Of a stretch of DNA of 64,000 bases, positions 42,689 to 51,600 are shown one piece after another (within the stretch, counting starts at the first letter, position 1; the number at the start of each line of letters is the position of its first letter). A program made the translations under genes and the position numbers. This stretch comes from Acidimicrobiaceae bacterium (GTDB lineage: Bacteria > Actinomycetota > Acidimicrobiia > Acidimicrobiales > Aldehydirespiratoraceae), in NCBI GenBank assembly GCA_009842325.1, contig VYFQ01000003.1, forward strand, positions 49,459 to 113,458, read 5' to 3'. The notes under the pieces are model-generated. The model worked only from the letters and a program-made list of their open reading frames with translations. It was not told the DNA's origin and ran no database searches.

Positions 42689-43870
42689 GTGGACCCACCG
42701 GAGCTGCACGCGATGACCGGTGGGGATGCGGCGATGCGGGCCTACGGCGCCCAGCAGCCGGTGCCCCAGTTCGACGCACCAGCCTTCACGCCTCTCAGCA
42801 AGCCGCTGGCGGAGGCTCGCATTGCCATCGTGACCTCCGCGGCGCTGCACCGTCCCGACCAGGATCGCTTCGCGCCGGCCGACACCAGCTTCCGGGCCCT
42901 CGACCGCGCCGATCGGGACCTCGTGCTGGGGCATTGGAGCCCCAACTTCGACCACAGCGGCTTCCAGCTCGACCTCAACGTGGTGTACCCGATCGACCGG
43001 CTGGAGGAGCTGGCGGCCGAGGGCGTCATCGGCGACGTCGCGCCGCGGCACTTCGCCTTCGCGGGCAACCAGCCCGAGACCGTCAGTGAGGTCCGTCTCG
43101 ACACCGGCCCCGCCTGCGCCTCCGAGCTGCTCGCCGACGGCGTCGATGTGGTGGTGCTCACCCCGGTTTGACCCGAGTGCACGCGTACCGTGTGTACGCT
43201 CGCCCACGTCTTCGAGGCTGCGGGGCTGACGACGGTCGTGCTGGCATCCATGAGAGAGGTCGCCGAGCGGATGGCGCCCCCGAGGGTGCTCTACTGCGAG
43301 TTTCCCCTCGGCCGGCCGCTCGGCCGGCCCGACGACGTAGCCCTGCAGCGCGACGTTCTCGACCGCGCCCTGGTGCTCCTCGACGCCTCCGAGACCGAGC
43401 TGGACACGTACCCATTGGTGATCGAGTCCGACGAGACTCCTCTGGCTTGCGCGATCCCTCCTCGCTTCGATCCCACCCTTCCTCCCGCCGTCGACGAGGC
43501 CCAGGGGTTGAGAGCGGCCTACGAGCGGTCGCTGGAGGCCCGGCGGGTCACCGCGGTGGGCCGGGCCATCGGGGCCGATCAGGTGACCGACGCGCTGGCG
43601 GTTCTCCACCAGTGGGCGCAGGGCGCGTCGTGGAAGGAGACGCCGCTTCCGGGCAAGATCACTGTCGCGGTCTGCCACGACATCCGTGCCTACTACACCG
43701 AGGCGGCCCTGCAGCTCGCCACCGGCCCCGCGCCGGGAGCCCGGTCAGTGGAGGCTTGGTTCTACGCACAGACCGAAGCGGGCAGGACAATGCAGGCCGC
43801 CCGGGAAGCGATCCGCGACCAGGGCGCCCCGTTCCCGTTCTGGTTCTACATGGCCCCCGGCCATCGGTAG
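42689..43870 (+). CDS. GrdB-family selenoprotein (glycine/sarcosine/betaine reductase B-like) with in-frame UGA
   Basis: The frame has a single internal TGA at 43169-43171 and then runs to TAG at 43868. Upstream codons give the GrdB-like N-half (ARIAIVTSAALHRPDQDRFA, SFRALDRADRDLVLGHWSPN, DLNVVYPIDRLEELAAEGVI). Reading UGA as Sec gives VLTPV-U161-PEC-TRTVC, then ahead VFEAAGLTTVVLAS. In GrdB the Sec sits at the same place, in a UxxCxxC-type motif after a hydrophobic strand. A hairpin of the right form and spacing follows. Total 393 residues with Sec. GTG at 42689 or ATG at 42713 (GGAG eight bases upstream) may be the start. It could reduce C-N or other bonds. SelA/B/C/D genes are not in the window. 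Confidence 0.82.
43183..43199 (+). promoter_or_regulatory. bacterial SECIS hairpin
   Basis: GCGTAC (43183-43188) pairs perfectly with GTACGC (43194-43199) around loop CGTGT. The stem begins after exactly 11 bases from the UGA, and the hairpin is 17 nt, the same spacing and size as the minimal SelB-binding element of E. coli fdhF. The loop contains GU. SelB would recruit Sec-tRNA here. Confidence 0.75.
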
Positions 43871-43892
43871 GCCCAGCCACCTCGGGGTTGTC

Positions 43893-46800
43893 CTAGACCG
43901 ACCGGGCGCGGCGTTGCTGCTCGTAGAGGGCTAGGGCATGCAGCGGGAAGTACTGCTTGTACAGGACGTAGTCGAGCAGCGCGGTGCGGAAGAACACGCC
44001 GGCCATGTCCTGCTTGGGCAACTGCCCGTTCTCTTTCTGGGTGTTGATCAGGAACCGTACGCCCCGTGAGATCGCGGCCCAGTCCGGGTCGCCGGCCTCG
44101 AGGAGCGCGATCAGCGCCCACGCAGTGTGGATGACCTGACTCTCGTCGTGGGCGACATAGCGGCCGGTCAGGCAGCCGCGGTGGTGCTCGCCCCAGCCGC
44201 CGTCGGGCTGCTGGCGGTCCAGCAGCCATCGGCAGGCGGCACGCAGCGCCGGATCGCCGGGAGCGGCCCCGGCGGCCAGCAGGCCTCGGATCCCGAAGAA
44301 GGTGCCGTAGATGTACTGGACGCCCCAAACGCCTCGCCACGACCCGTCGTGCTCCTGAGCCTCGCGCAGCCACGAGTCGGCCCGCGTAACGGCTCTAATG
44401 ACCTCCGCGTCCAGAACCTGGGGTGCGTGCTGCCGGCAGGCCTCGAACGCGGCCAGGCAGGACGCGGTGCACTCGACATGGGAGTGCTCGGTCATCGACT
44501 CGCCGAACATCTCCGCGGGGTTCAGCCACTCGAGACCGACCGCTGAACGCCGCGATTCGTAGCCGCCGAAACCGCCGTCGCGGTTCTGACCGCGCAGCAT
44601 GAAGCGGACGGCGTCGCCGAGCTCCGCCGGGCTCGCGGTCTCGGGGTCGACGGCGATCATGCCCCGCACTGCCTCTGCGGTGCAGTCCGTGACCGGCCAG
44701 CCGTGCCATGCCCCGGCAAAGCACCAGCCACCCTTGGGGTCCATCCGGAAGGCTTCGCGGAACCCCTCAAAGCTGGTGCCGATCTGTTGGCGGCGCAGGA
44801 AGCCGGCGCCGCACCGCAGCGCGTCTTCGGCCCCCTCGAGCTCCGGAACGGTCGCCAGCGCCTGCAGGGCGAAGCCGGTGTCCCAGGAGGCGCTTCGGGC
44901 CCCGGCGACCCGTGTTCCGGCCTCCTCGTCCTCCCAGATCCAGCCCTCGAGTTGCGCCAGCGCCTTCCGGCCGTCGGCGTCGTCGGGGTCATGCAGCCAC
45001 AGGCACAGAATGTTGAGAAGTCCGCTGACCGGAGAGATGCTCATATGGTCGGTGGTCCGCAACTCCCACCGGATGCGACCGATGAGTTCTGCGGTGCAGC
45101 GGGCCCGCAGGCGCTTGCTTCCGAACCGTTCGTACAACCGTGCGAATCCGTATCCGGCCCGCAGGCATACGCCGGGACGTGCGAAGAGGTCGGCGTCCCG
45201 CAACCGGTGGCGGGACGCGGCGAAGTCCACGTCGGCGAACCCGTCGCCGAACAACTCCTCCCGCAGTGACGCGACCACCGGCGTGACCGGTGCTTGGAAC
45301 CGCACCGGGTAGATGGCCGCCATCGCCATGTAGATGAGCCGCGTGTGGCAGTACCAGTTCGAAGGATGCAGCGGCACCCGGCGCGGCAGGCGCCACAGCT
45401 CCGGCAGCACCGGGTTGACGCCCCGCCAGTCGTAGAGATTGACCAGAGCCAGCCAGAACTTCCCCCAGGTCGGGATGTTGGGCACACCCTCCGCCTGCAG
45501 GAATTGCCGGGCCGGCGCGATCAGCGGATCGTCCCGCTCGACGCCGAGCAGCCTCGCCGCGACGTAAACCAGGGTGGTGACGAACAGGTGCGGTGGCGAA
45601 TGCTCGTGCAGACCCCAGGCGCCGCCCTCAAGGCGGGTGTGCTCGAAGGAGCGCAGCACGAGCCGGCGCCGGCCCGGGTCAAGCGGCTGCTCGGTGATGT
45701 GGTGCAGCAGCACGTACTGCGCGGTGAGCATGGGGCACCACACCACCTCGCCTTCCCAGGAGCCATCGTCTCGTTGAAGACTCAACAAGTGCTCGGCAGC
45801 GCTACGGAGCGTCGCAGAGGCATCGGGTGGGGCGGGCTCCTCGATGTGGCCGGGCCTGGGATCGGTGCCGCGCATCGAGACGGGAAACGCTTTGGACAGG
45901 GTCGACCGAGCACGTTCCTCCCTCTCGGTGACGCCACCCGCCTTGCGAAGCTGCAGCATCCCGCGGCCGAGCGAGAGGAAGCGAACCGAGATCGCACGCA
46001 CTACGGGGCGCGTCCGGCGCAGGGCAGACGGCTTGTAGCACTTCTTGATCTCGGTCGCGAGCGCCCGTGCCGCTGTCGCCCCGACGGCCCGACTCAGGCT
46101 CACGACCGAGGTGTCCTCGCAGGCGAGCAGCCGGATGGTGCGGTCTCGGATCGCGGGCTTCTCCCGCCACTGCCGGTAGATCGTGTGCCTGAGCGCGGCG
46201 GCCTCCACCCTGCGGTCGGCGAACACCTCGTACAGCCCCATGGCGAGGAGTTCCGGCGAGCGGGTCTCCTGGAGCCGCCTGTTGGCGAAGTCGCGATAGT
46301 CACCGCCTTCTGCCAGTGTGAACGCGTCGCCGAAGCCGAGGGTCATGCCCGCCGCCGTCAGCGGGTGGTAGTGCCCGGCGGCGTCCCCGATGAGGACCCG
46401 ACCGGGCGTGCCGTAGGTGTGACGCGGCCTTATCGCATTGGTCGCAGCGAGGAACCGGCCTTCGCGCAACGCTTCGAGGAACGCGGGCCCGAGGGTGCCC
46501 GGCAGGCTGCCGGCGTACGACCCGGCCAGCGTGTCGATCATCTCCCGGGTCGAATACCCCGGCGGGACGTCCACGATCAGTCGGGCGGAATGCTCTCCCA
46601 GGCGATAAATCAGGATCGGACCGCGCTCGGCGCATACGACATGCCCGTATTCCTCGAACGGCAACGCCACGTCTTTCAGCAGGACGCCAAGCATCTGCGA
46701 GTAGGTCTGCGGCCTCGTGGACAGTCCCAACGACCGGCGCACCACCGAGGCTCGACCGTCCGCTCCGACGATCAACTGGGCCGCGACCGATCCGGCCTCA

Positions 46801-47231
46801 CCGTTGCGGGAGTAGGAGACCAAGTTGTCTTCAATGCCGCGCACACGCGCGTTCATCATCACGTCGACGCTCGGCTCGTCCTCGACGGCTTGGCGCAGTC
46901 GTGAGACGAGCCTCTCGTGTTCCCAAACCACACCGTGGCGCCCGTCCGGGTAGGGGAGGAGTATCGGCTCGCCCCTGTCCTCGGGGAACACGACGAATCC
47001 CTTCCCCGGGATGCAGCCGGCGCCGGTATCCGGCTCGATGCCGAGTGCGCTGAGTATCCGCACCGACGGCGGATGCAGCCATTCGCCCGCTAGCCGCTTG
47101 GAGGTGTTGGGGTTCGCCTCGAGCAGGACGACCGAGTAGCCGTTCCTGGCGTGGGCCAGCGCGCAAAGGCTGCCCACCGGACCGGCGCCGACTATGGCGA
47201 CGTCGTAACGGCGGGATTCTGTGCTCGCCAC
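43893..47231 (-). CDS. squalene monooxygenase-oxidosqualene cyclase fusion (sterol synthesis)
   Basis: One uninterrupted 1112-residue frame. Residues 1-430 are a squalene-epoxidase-type flavoprotein: FAD motif VAIVGAGPVGSLCALAHA (11-28), DG motif IVGADGRASVVRRS (~154-167) and GD motif LIGDAAGHYHPLTAAGMT (~280-297). A ~45-residue linker leads to an oxidosqualene cyclase (470-1105): QW motifs (QRDDGSWEG, QNRDGGFGG, QEHDGSWRGVWG, QQPDGGWGE) and DCTAE at 849-853, the cyclase acid motif that squalene-hopene cyclases replace with DxDD. Cys850 and Cys921 match the two cysteines that tune the acid. It would convert squalene plus O2 to a cyclised sterol. GTG start. It converges on the selenoprotein gene. 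Confidence 0.88.
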   Translation of the reverse strand: MASTESRRYDVAIVGAGPVGSLCALAHARNGYSVVLLEANPNTSKRLAGEWLHPPSVRILSALGIEPDTGAGCIPGKGFVVFPEDRGEPILLPYPDGRHGVVWEHERLVSRLRQAVEDEPSVDVMMNARVRGIEDNLVSYSRNGEAGSVAAQLIVGADGRASVVRRSLGLSTRPQTYSQMLGVLLKDVALPFEEYGHVVCAERGPILIYRLGEHSARLIVDVPPGYSTREMIDTLAGSYAGSLPGTLGPAFLEALREGRFLAATNAIRPRHTYGTPGRVLIGDAAGHYHPLTAAGMTLGFGDAFTLAEGGDYRDFANRRLQETRSPELLAMGLYEVFADRRVEAAALRHTIYRQWREKPAIRDRTIRLLACEDTSVVSLSRAVGATAARALATEIKKCYKPSALRRTRPVVRAISVRFLSLGRGMLQLRKAGGVTEREERARSTLSKAFPVSMRGTDPRPGHIEEPAPPDASATLRSAAEHLLSLQRDDGSWEGEVVWCPMLTAQYVLLHHITEQPLDPGRRRLVLRSFEHTRLEGGAWGLHEHSPPHLFVTTLVYVAARLLGVERDDPLIAPARQFLQAEGVPNIPTWGKFWLALVNLYDWRGVNPVLPELWRLPRRVPLHPSNWYCHTRLIYMAMAAIYPVRFQAPVTPVVASLREELFGDGFADVDFAASRHRLRDADLFARPGVCLRAGYGFARLYERFGSKRLRARCTAELIGRIRWELRTTDHMSISPVSGLLNILCLWLHDPDDADGRKALAQLEGWIWEDEEAGTRVAGARSASWDTGFALQALATVPELEGAEDALRCGAGFLRRQQIGTSFEGFREAFRMDPKGGWCFAGAWHGWPVTDCTAEAVRGMIAVDPETASPAELGDAVRFMLRGQNRDGGFGGYESRRSAVGLEWLNPAEMFGESMTEHSHVECTASCLAAFEACRQHAPQVLDAEVIRAVTRADSWLREAQEHDGSWRGVWGVQYIYGTFFGIRGLLAAGAAPGDPALRAACRWLLDRQQPDGGWGEHHRGCLTGRYVAHDESQVIHTAWALIALLEAGDPDWAAISRGVRFLINTQKENGQLPKQDMAGVFFRTALLDYVLYKQYFPLHALALYEQQRRARSV

Positions 47232-47308
47232 CGCGCCATAGTAGTAGTAACACTCTCAGGGCAAGGCCCGCGTCGACGGGTCCGCGGCTGAGCGGGAGCG
47301 TTTGCCGG

Positions 47309-47968
47309 TTAGTTCCCGGTAGTCAGGGTCGACAGGTAGTCGAGGACTTCCTGCTCGGAGACCACGTCGGCGTACTTGGCGTCGAGATCGAACAGGTTGG
47401 ACTCGTGGATCTGCGGGTCTCGGTCACCGCAGGCGTCGCGCACGACTATGGGAACGAAGCCGTGCTGGCAGGCGTCGAGCGCGGTGGCACGGACGCAGCC
47501 GCTGGTGGAGACGCCGGTGTGGATCAGCGTGTCGACCCCCATCGAGGTGAGCGTCGAGGCCAGCGACGTTCCGAAGAAGCTTGAGGCGTACTGCTTGACC
47601 ACCACGATCTCGCCGTCCACGGGCGCCAGCCCCTCGCCGTAGGCGCCCAGCGGGCTGCCCTGAACGAGGCACTCCAACGCGCCGACCTTGCGGAAGAAGA
47701 TCCCGCCGTCGGCCCCGCCCGGCTGGAACTCGATCCTGGAGTGCACAACCGGAATCCCGGCCTCCCGGGCCGCAGTCAGCACCCGCTGGCACGACGCTCG
47801 GGCGTCCTCCACCCCGGCGTAGAGGGGAGACCCCGGATCCAGGTAGGCCAGGCAGAAGTCGATCACCACCAAGGCCGGGCGCGCCCCGAACCCCAGCCGC
47901 CGGTTGAACCCTGCCTGCCGGTAGTCCTCGGCCAGCGCCTCGCCCGTCTTGGCTTCCCGCGACGTCAT
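47309..47968 (-). CDS. isochorismatase-family amidohydrolase
   Basis: 219 residues. Catalytic triad positions fit the family: Asp in ALVVIDFCLAYLDPGS, Lys in EIVVVKQYASSFF, and Cys in TGVSTSGCVRATALDACQHG. The layout is closest to N-carbamoylsarcosine amidohydrolase and related C-N hydrolases. It likely hydrolyses an amide or carbamoyl group. The ATG overlaps the stop of the CoA-transferase gene as ATGA, so the two are co-translated. Confidence 0.87.
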   Translation of the reverse strand: MTSREAKTGEALAEDYRQAGFNRRLGFGARPALVVIDFCLAYLDPGSPLYAGVEDARASCQRVLTAAREAGIPVVHSRIEFQPGGADGGIFFRKVGALECLVQGSPLGAYGEGLAPVDGEIVVVKQYASSFFGTSLASTLTSMGVDTLIHTGVSTSGCVRATALDACQHGFVPIVVRDACGDRDPQIHESNLFDLDAKYADVVSEQEVLDYLSTLTTGN

Positions 47969-49161
47969 GCCACGATCCCGTCGGCCCGCAGCCGCTCGAC
48001 GGCGCCCGCATCCAGCCCGAGGATCCCGCCCAGCACCTCGTCGTTGTGCTCGCCCAGCGCCGGGCCCGACCAGTTGATCGAGCCGGGGGTCCCGGACAGC
48101 TTCGGCACGATGTTCTGCATGGGAATGGCCCCGAAGTCGGCGCTGTCGACCCAGGCTATGGCCTCGCGGTCCGCGAAGTGCTCGTCGGCCAGCATCTCCG
48201 GGGCCCGGTAGATCTGGCCGTTGGGAACGGCGTACTCGTCGAGGATCCGCCGCAGCTCGTCGGCGTCGAGGGTGGCCGTCCACGCGGCGATCATCTCGTC
48301 CAGATCCTGCTGGTGGTCGCCCCGGGCGATGTGGGTCGCGAAGCGGGGATCGGTGCCCAGCTCTGGCCGGCCCATGGCCTCAGCCATGCGCCGCCACACG
48401 GTGTCCTGGTTGCCCGAGATCAGATGGATCCTGCCGTCGCGGGTCGGGTAGGCGTTGGCCGGCGCGATGTTGGGGATCATCGACCCGGTCCGCTCGCGGA
48501 TGAACCCGGCGACGTGGTACTCGGTCAGCAGCGACTCCATCACCGCCAGCACCGACTCGTAGAGCGCGGCGTCGACGATCTGGCCCCGGCCGGTGCGCTC
48601 CCGCGCGTGCAGGGCGTTCAGCGTGCCGATGGTGGCGAACATGGCGGTGAGGGTGTCGCCGATGCTGATCCCGGTCCTGCTGGGCATCTTCTCCGGGTCG
48701 CCGGTGGTGTAGCGGATGCCTCCCATCGCCTCGCCGATGTTGCCGAAACCGGGCTTGGAGGAATACGGCCCGGTCTGGCCGTAGCCCGAGACCCGGGTGA
48801 CGATCAGCTTCGGATTGGCGGCCTGGAGATCTTCGGGATCGAGTCCCCATCGCTCCAGCGTGCCCGGACGGAAGTTCTCCAGCAGCACGTCCGCGCCGGC
48901 GGCCAGCCGGCGCACGAGGTCCTGGCCGGCCTGCTCGCGCAGGTTGATGGTGACCGACTTCTTGCCCCGGCCCACCACCGGCCACCACAGCGACTTGCCG
49001 TCGGCCTTCTCCTGGCCCCAGGCCCGCATGGGGTCGCCGCTGCCCGGCGGCTCGACCTTGATCACCTCGGCCCCGTGGTCGGCCAGCAGCTGGCCGCAGA
49101 ACGGGCCGGCCAGCAGCGTGCCCACCTCGATCACCCGAATGTCAGCGAGAGCTCCGGGCAT
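47965..49161 (-). CDS. CaiB/BaiF-family (family III) CoA-transferase
   Basis: 398 residues. LADIRVIEVGTLLAGPFCGQ, LLADHGAEVIKVEPP, WWPVVGRGKKSVTINL, VLLENFRPGTLERWGL and the late GTPGSINWSGPALGEHN are the family signature; the catalytic Asp would be in RGQIVDAALYES. It moves CoA between carboxylic acids, usually activating a dicarboxylate or aromatic acid for breakdown. Its start lies head-to-head against the HMG-CoA-lyase-like gene, so they share a short promoter region. Confidence 0.92.
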   Translation of the reverse strand: MPGALADIRVIEVGTLLAGPFCGQLLADHGAEVIKVEPPGSGDPMRAWGQEKADGKSLWWPVVGRGKKSVTINLREQAGQDLVRRLAAGADVLLENFRPGTLERWGLDPEDLQAANPKLIVTRVSGYGQTGPYSSKPGFGNIGEAMGGIRYTTGDPEKMPSRTGISIGDTLTAMFATIGTLNALHARERTGRGQIVDAALYESVLAVMESLLTEYHVAGFIRERTGSMIPNIAPANAYPTRDGRIHLISGNQDTVWRRMAEAMGRPELGTDPRFATHIARGDHQQDLDEMIAAWTATLDADELRRILDEYAVPNGQIYRAPEMLADEHFADREAIAWVDSADFGAIPMQNIVPKLSGTPGSINWSGPALGEHNDEVLGGILGLDAGAVERLRADGIVA

Positions 49162-49192
49162 GATCCCCCTCCCCGTTATCCTCGGCCCCATC

Positions 49193-50113
49193 GTGACCGG
49201 GCCCGACCAGCAAGCCGAGCGCGTCCAGATCGTGGATGTCGCCCCCCGCGACGGCCTCCAGGCAGACCCCGCCGACCTCAGCACCGACCAGAAGGTGGAG
49301 CTGATCAGGCGGCTGGTCGCGGCCGGCCACACCCGGGTCGAGGCGGCCAGTTTCGTCAGCCCCAAAGCGGTGCCCAAGATGGCCGACGGCGAGGCGGTCA
49401 TGGCCGGCGTCCCCCGCGACGAGGGCGTCAGCTACAGCGCGCTGGTGCTCAACCAGCGGGGAGTGGAGCGGGCCATCGAAGCGGGCGCCGACGAGGTGTG
49501 CGGGGTGGTGGTGGCCACCGAGACATTCTCGCAGGCCAACCAGCGGGCCTCGGTGGCCGAGTCGATCCAGCGGTGGCGGGCCATCTCCGACACGGCCCGG
49601 GCGGCCGGGATCCGCACGTCGGTGACCGTGTCGGCCGTCTGCGGCTGCCCCTACGAGGGACGGGTGGACGCCGACCGGGTGCTGGGGATCGTGGCCGAGC
49701 TGGCCGAGACCCAGCCCGATGAGGTGGCCCTGGCCGACACCATCGGCGTCGGGGTCCCCACCCAGGTGGCCGCCCTGTTCGAGGGCGCCGCCCAGCAGGC
49801 CCCCGGCATCGCATTGCGGGGCCACTTCCACAACACCCGCAACACCGCGTTGGCCAACATCGCGGCGGCCATTGACACCGGCGTGCGGGTGTTCGACTCC
49901 AGCCTCGGCGGGGTGGGCGGTTGCCCGTTCGCGCCCAGGGCGACCGGCAACGTCGCCACCGAGGAGGTGGTGTACATGGTGCACGAGATGGGTTTCGACA
50001 CCGGGCTCGACCTCGACGCCCTGATCGAGGCCAGCACCTGGCTGGAGGGCCAGCTCGGCCACGGCGTCCCCAGCTTGGTGGCCAAAGCCGGCGGGTTCCC
50101 TCAACCTCGCTGA
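49193..50113 (+). CDS. HMG-CoA lyase-family acyl-CoA lyase
   Basis: 306 residues of the DRE-TIM family: VQIVDVAPRDGLQ (metal and catalytic motif), VEAASFVSPKAVPKMADGE, ADTIGVGVPTQV, LRGHFHNTRNTALANI (metal His pair) and SLGGVGGCPFAPRATGNVATE (mobile Cys loop). Enzymes of this type cleave 3-hydroxy-3-methylglutaryl-CoA and similar 3-hydroxyacyl-CoAs to acetyl-CoA. The start is uncertain: GTG at 49193 avoids overlap with the divergent transferase gene; ATG at 49160 is also in frame. Confidence 0.88.
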   Translation: MTGPDQQAERVQIVDVAPRDGLQADPADLSTDQKVELIRRLVAAGHTRVEAASFVSPKAVPKMADGEAVMAGVPRDEGVSYSALVLNQRGVERAIEAGADEVCGVVVATETFSQANQRASVAESIQRWRAISDTARAAGIRTSVTVSAVCGCPYEGRVDADRVLGIVAELAETQPDEVALADTIGVGVPTQVAALFEGAAQQAPGIALRGHFHNTRNTALANIAAAIDTGVRVFDSSLGGVGGCPFAPRATGNVATEEVVYMVHEMGFDTGLDLDALIEASTWLEGQLGHGVPSLVAKAGGFPQPR

Positions 50114-50139
50114 ACCGCTCACCAGCGCGCCGGCCGGGC

Positions 50140-51600
50140 TCATGTGGGCCTTCGCTGGTACTGGCCTCGGGGGAGCCCCACCACCTGCCCGCCCGACAGG
50201 ATGGGCTCGCCCCGCAGCCACACATGGCGCACCCTGCCGTCGAGTTCGTGGCCCTCGAAGGGGGTGTAGCCCTGGCTCGACTCCGACTCGGCCGCCCGCA
50301 CCACATGGCTGGTCGTCGGGTCGAGCAGCACGATGTCGGCGTCGTAGCCGACCCCGATGGTGCCCTTGGTGCCTAGCCCGAAGCGGCGGGCCGGGTTCCA
50401 CGACAGCATCCGGGCCATCTCCACCAGGCCCAGGCCCCGCTTGGTGCCCTCGGAGTACAGGCCGTTCAGCAGGTACTCGGTGCCGCCGAAGCCGCTCTTG
50501 GCCAGCCAGATGTCGTCGGGGTTTTCGGCTGAGACCTTGGCCTCGGCCTGGCAGCAGGCGTGGTCGCTGACCACCCAGTGGGCGTCGCCGGCCAGCACGT
50601 GCTCCCACAGCGTCTCCACGTCGGCGCGGGGCCGGATCGGCGGGTTGACCTTGGCCCACGGGTCGCCCGCAGTCTCGATGTCGGCCAGCAGGTGCCCCAC
50701 GGTGACCTCCCGGCGGAAGTCGACGTTCTCGAAGCACCGGTCCATCCGCAGGGCGGCGTCCATGGCCTTGGCCGACGACAGGTGCAACAGGTTGATGTTC
50801 ACGACCTCGGTCTCATGGGCCAGGTACGCGGCGATGGTCACCGCCAGACCCTCGGAGTGCGGCGGTCGTCCAGCCGAGTAGGCGGCCAGCCCCGACAGCC
50901 GGCCCTCGGCCTGGACCATCTTGGTGTAGGCGGTCATGATCTCGGCCGTCTCGCAGTGCATCGACAGCGACAGCACTTCGGCCAGCTCGGGCCGGTCGCG
51001 GCGCACCCCGGCCAGACCCCGCATCACGAACTCGAAGTGGGCGAAGTCGTAGCGCTCGCCCGGCGGGATCATCAGAAAGCTGGACTGGTCGTCGCTGGCG
51101 CCGTGCAGCCCGTGGCTGCCGTAGAACATGAAGATCTTGAACGAGGTCACCCCGTGCTCGTCGACCAGTGCGGGCATCTCGTCGATGTGGGAGGCCTGCA
51201 TCGGGGCCAGGTGCAGGGCGTAGTCGACGTAGCTGCGGCCCCCCATCAACGCCAGGGCCTCGGGGACGAACTCGGCGTAGGGCCCGCCGCGGTTGAGGTA
51301 GTACTGGCCGGTGCGGACGTAGTTGAGCACGGTGGTGGTGCCGCCCTGCGCCGCGGCCCGGCTCTCGGTGGCCGTGTCCACATCCAGCGGGTTGTAGATC
51401 CCCATGTGGGTGTGGGCGTCCACCGAGCCGGGGAAGGCGATCAGTCCCGATGCGTCGAACACCTCGGCCGCGTCGGCGGTGGCGGCCAGCCCCGCCTCAA
51501 GGTGGCTGACCCGGCCGCCGCTGATGCCGATGTCGACGCTGTCGACCGTGCCCTGGTCGGGGCGGACCACCGAGGCGCCGGTGATGACGGTGTCGATCAT
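50140..51600 (-). CDS. dihydropyrimidinase/hydantoinase-like cyclic amidohydrolase
   Basis: 486 residues. Metal motif VDAHTHMGIYNP, the carboxylated lysine site GVTSFKIFMFYG, then MHCETAEIM and VVSDHACCQ fit the hydantoinase/dihydropyrimidinase group. These enzymes open cyclic amides and imides, such as dihydrouracil, hydantoin and (in the imidase subset) maleimides and succinimides. It is the last gene of a four-gene leftward operon, and its ATG overlaps the MmgE/PrpD stop. Confidence 0.9.
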   Translation of the reverse strand: MIDTVITGASVVRPDQGTVDSVDIGISGGRVSHLEAGLAATADAAEVFDASGLIAFPGSVDAHTHMGIYNPLDVDTATESRAAAQGGTTTVLNYVRTGQYYLNRGGPYAEFVPEALALMGGRSYVDYALHLAPMQASHIDEMPALVDEHGVTSFKIFMFYGSHGLHGASDDQSSFLMIPPGERYDFAHFEFVMRGLAGVRRDRPELAEVLSLSMHCETAEIMTAYTKMVQAEGRLSGLAAYSAGRPPHSEGLAVTIAAYLAHETEVVNINLLHLSSAKAMDAALRMDRCFENVDFRREVTVGHLLADIETAGDPWAKVNPPIRPRADVETLWEHVLAGDAHWVVSDHACCQAEAKVSAENPDDIWLAKSGFGGTEYLLNGLYSEGTKRGLGLVEMARMLSWNPARRFGLGTKGTIGVGYDADIVLLDPTTSHVVRAAESESSQGYTPFEGHELDGRVRHVWLRGEPILSGGQVVGLPRGQYQRRPT

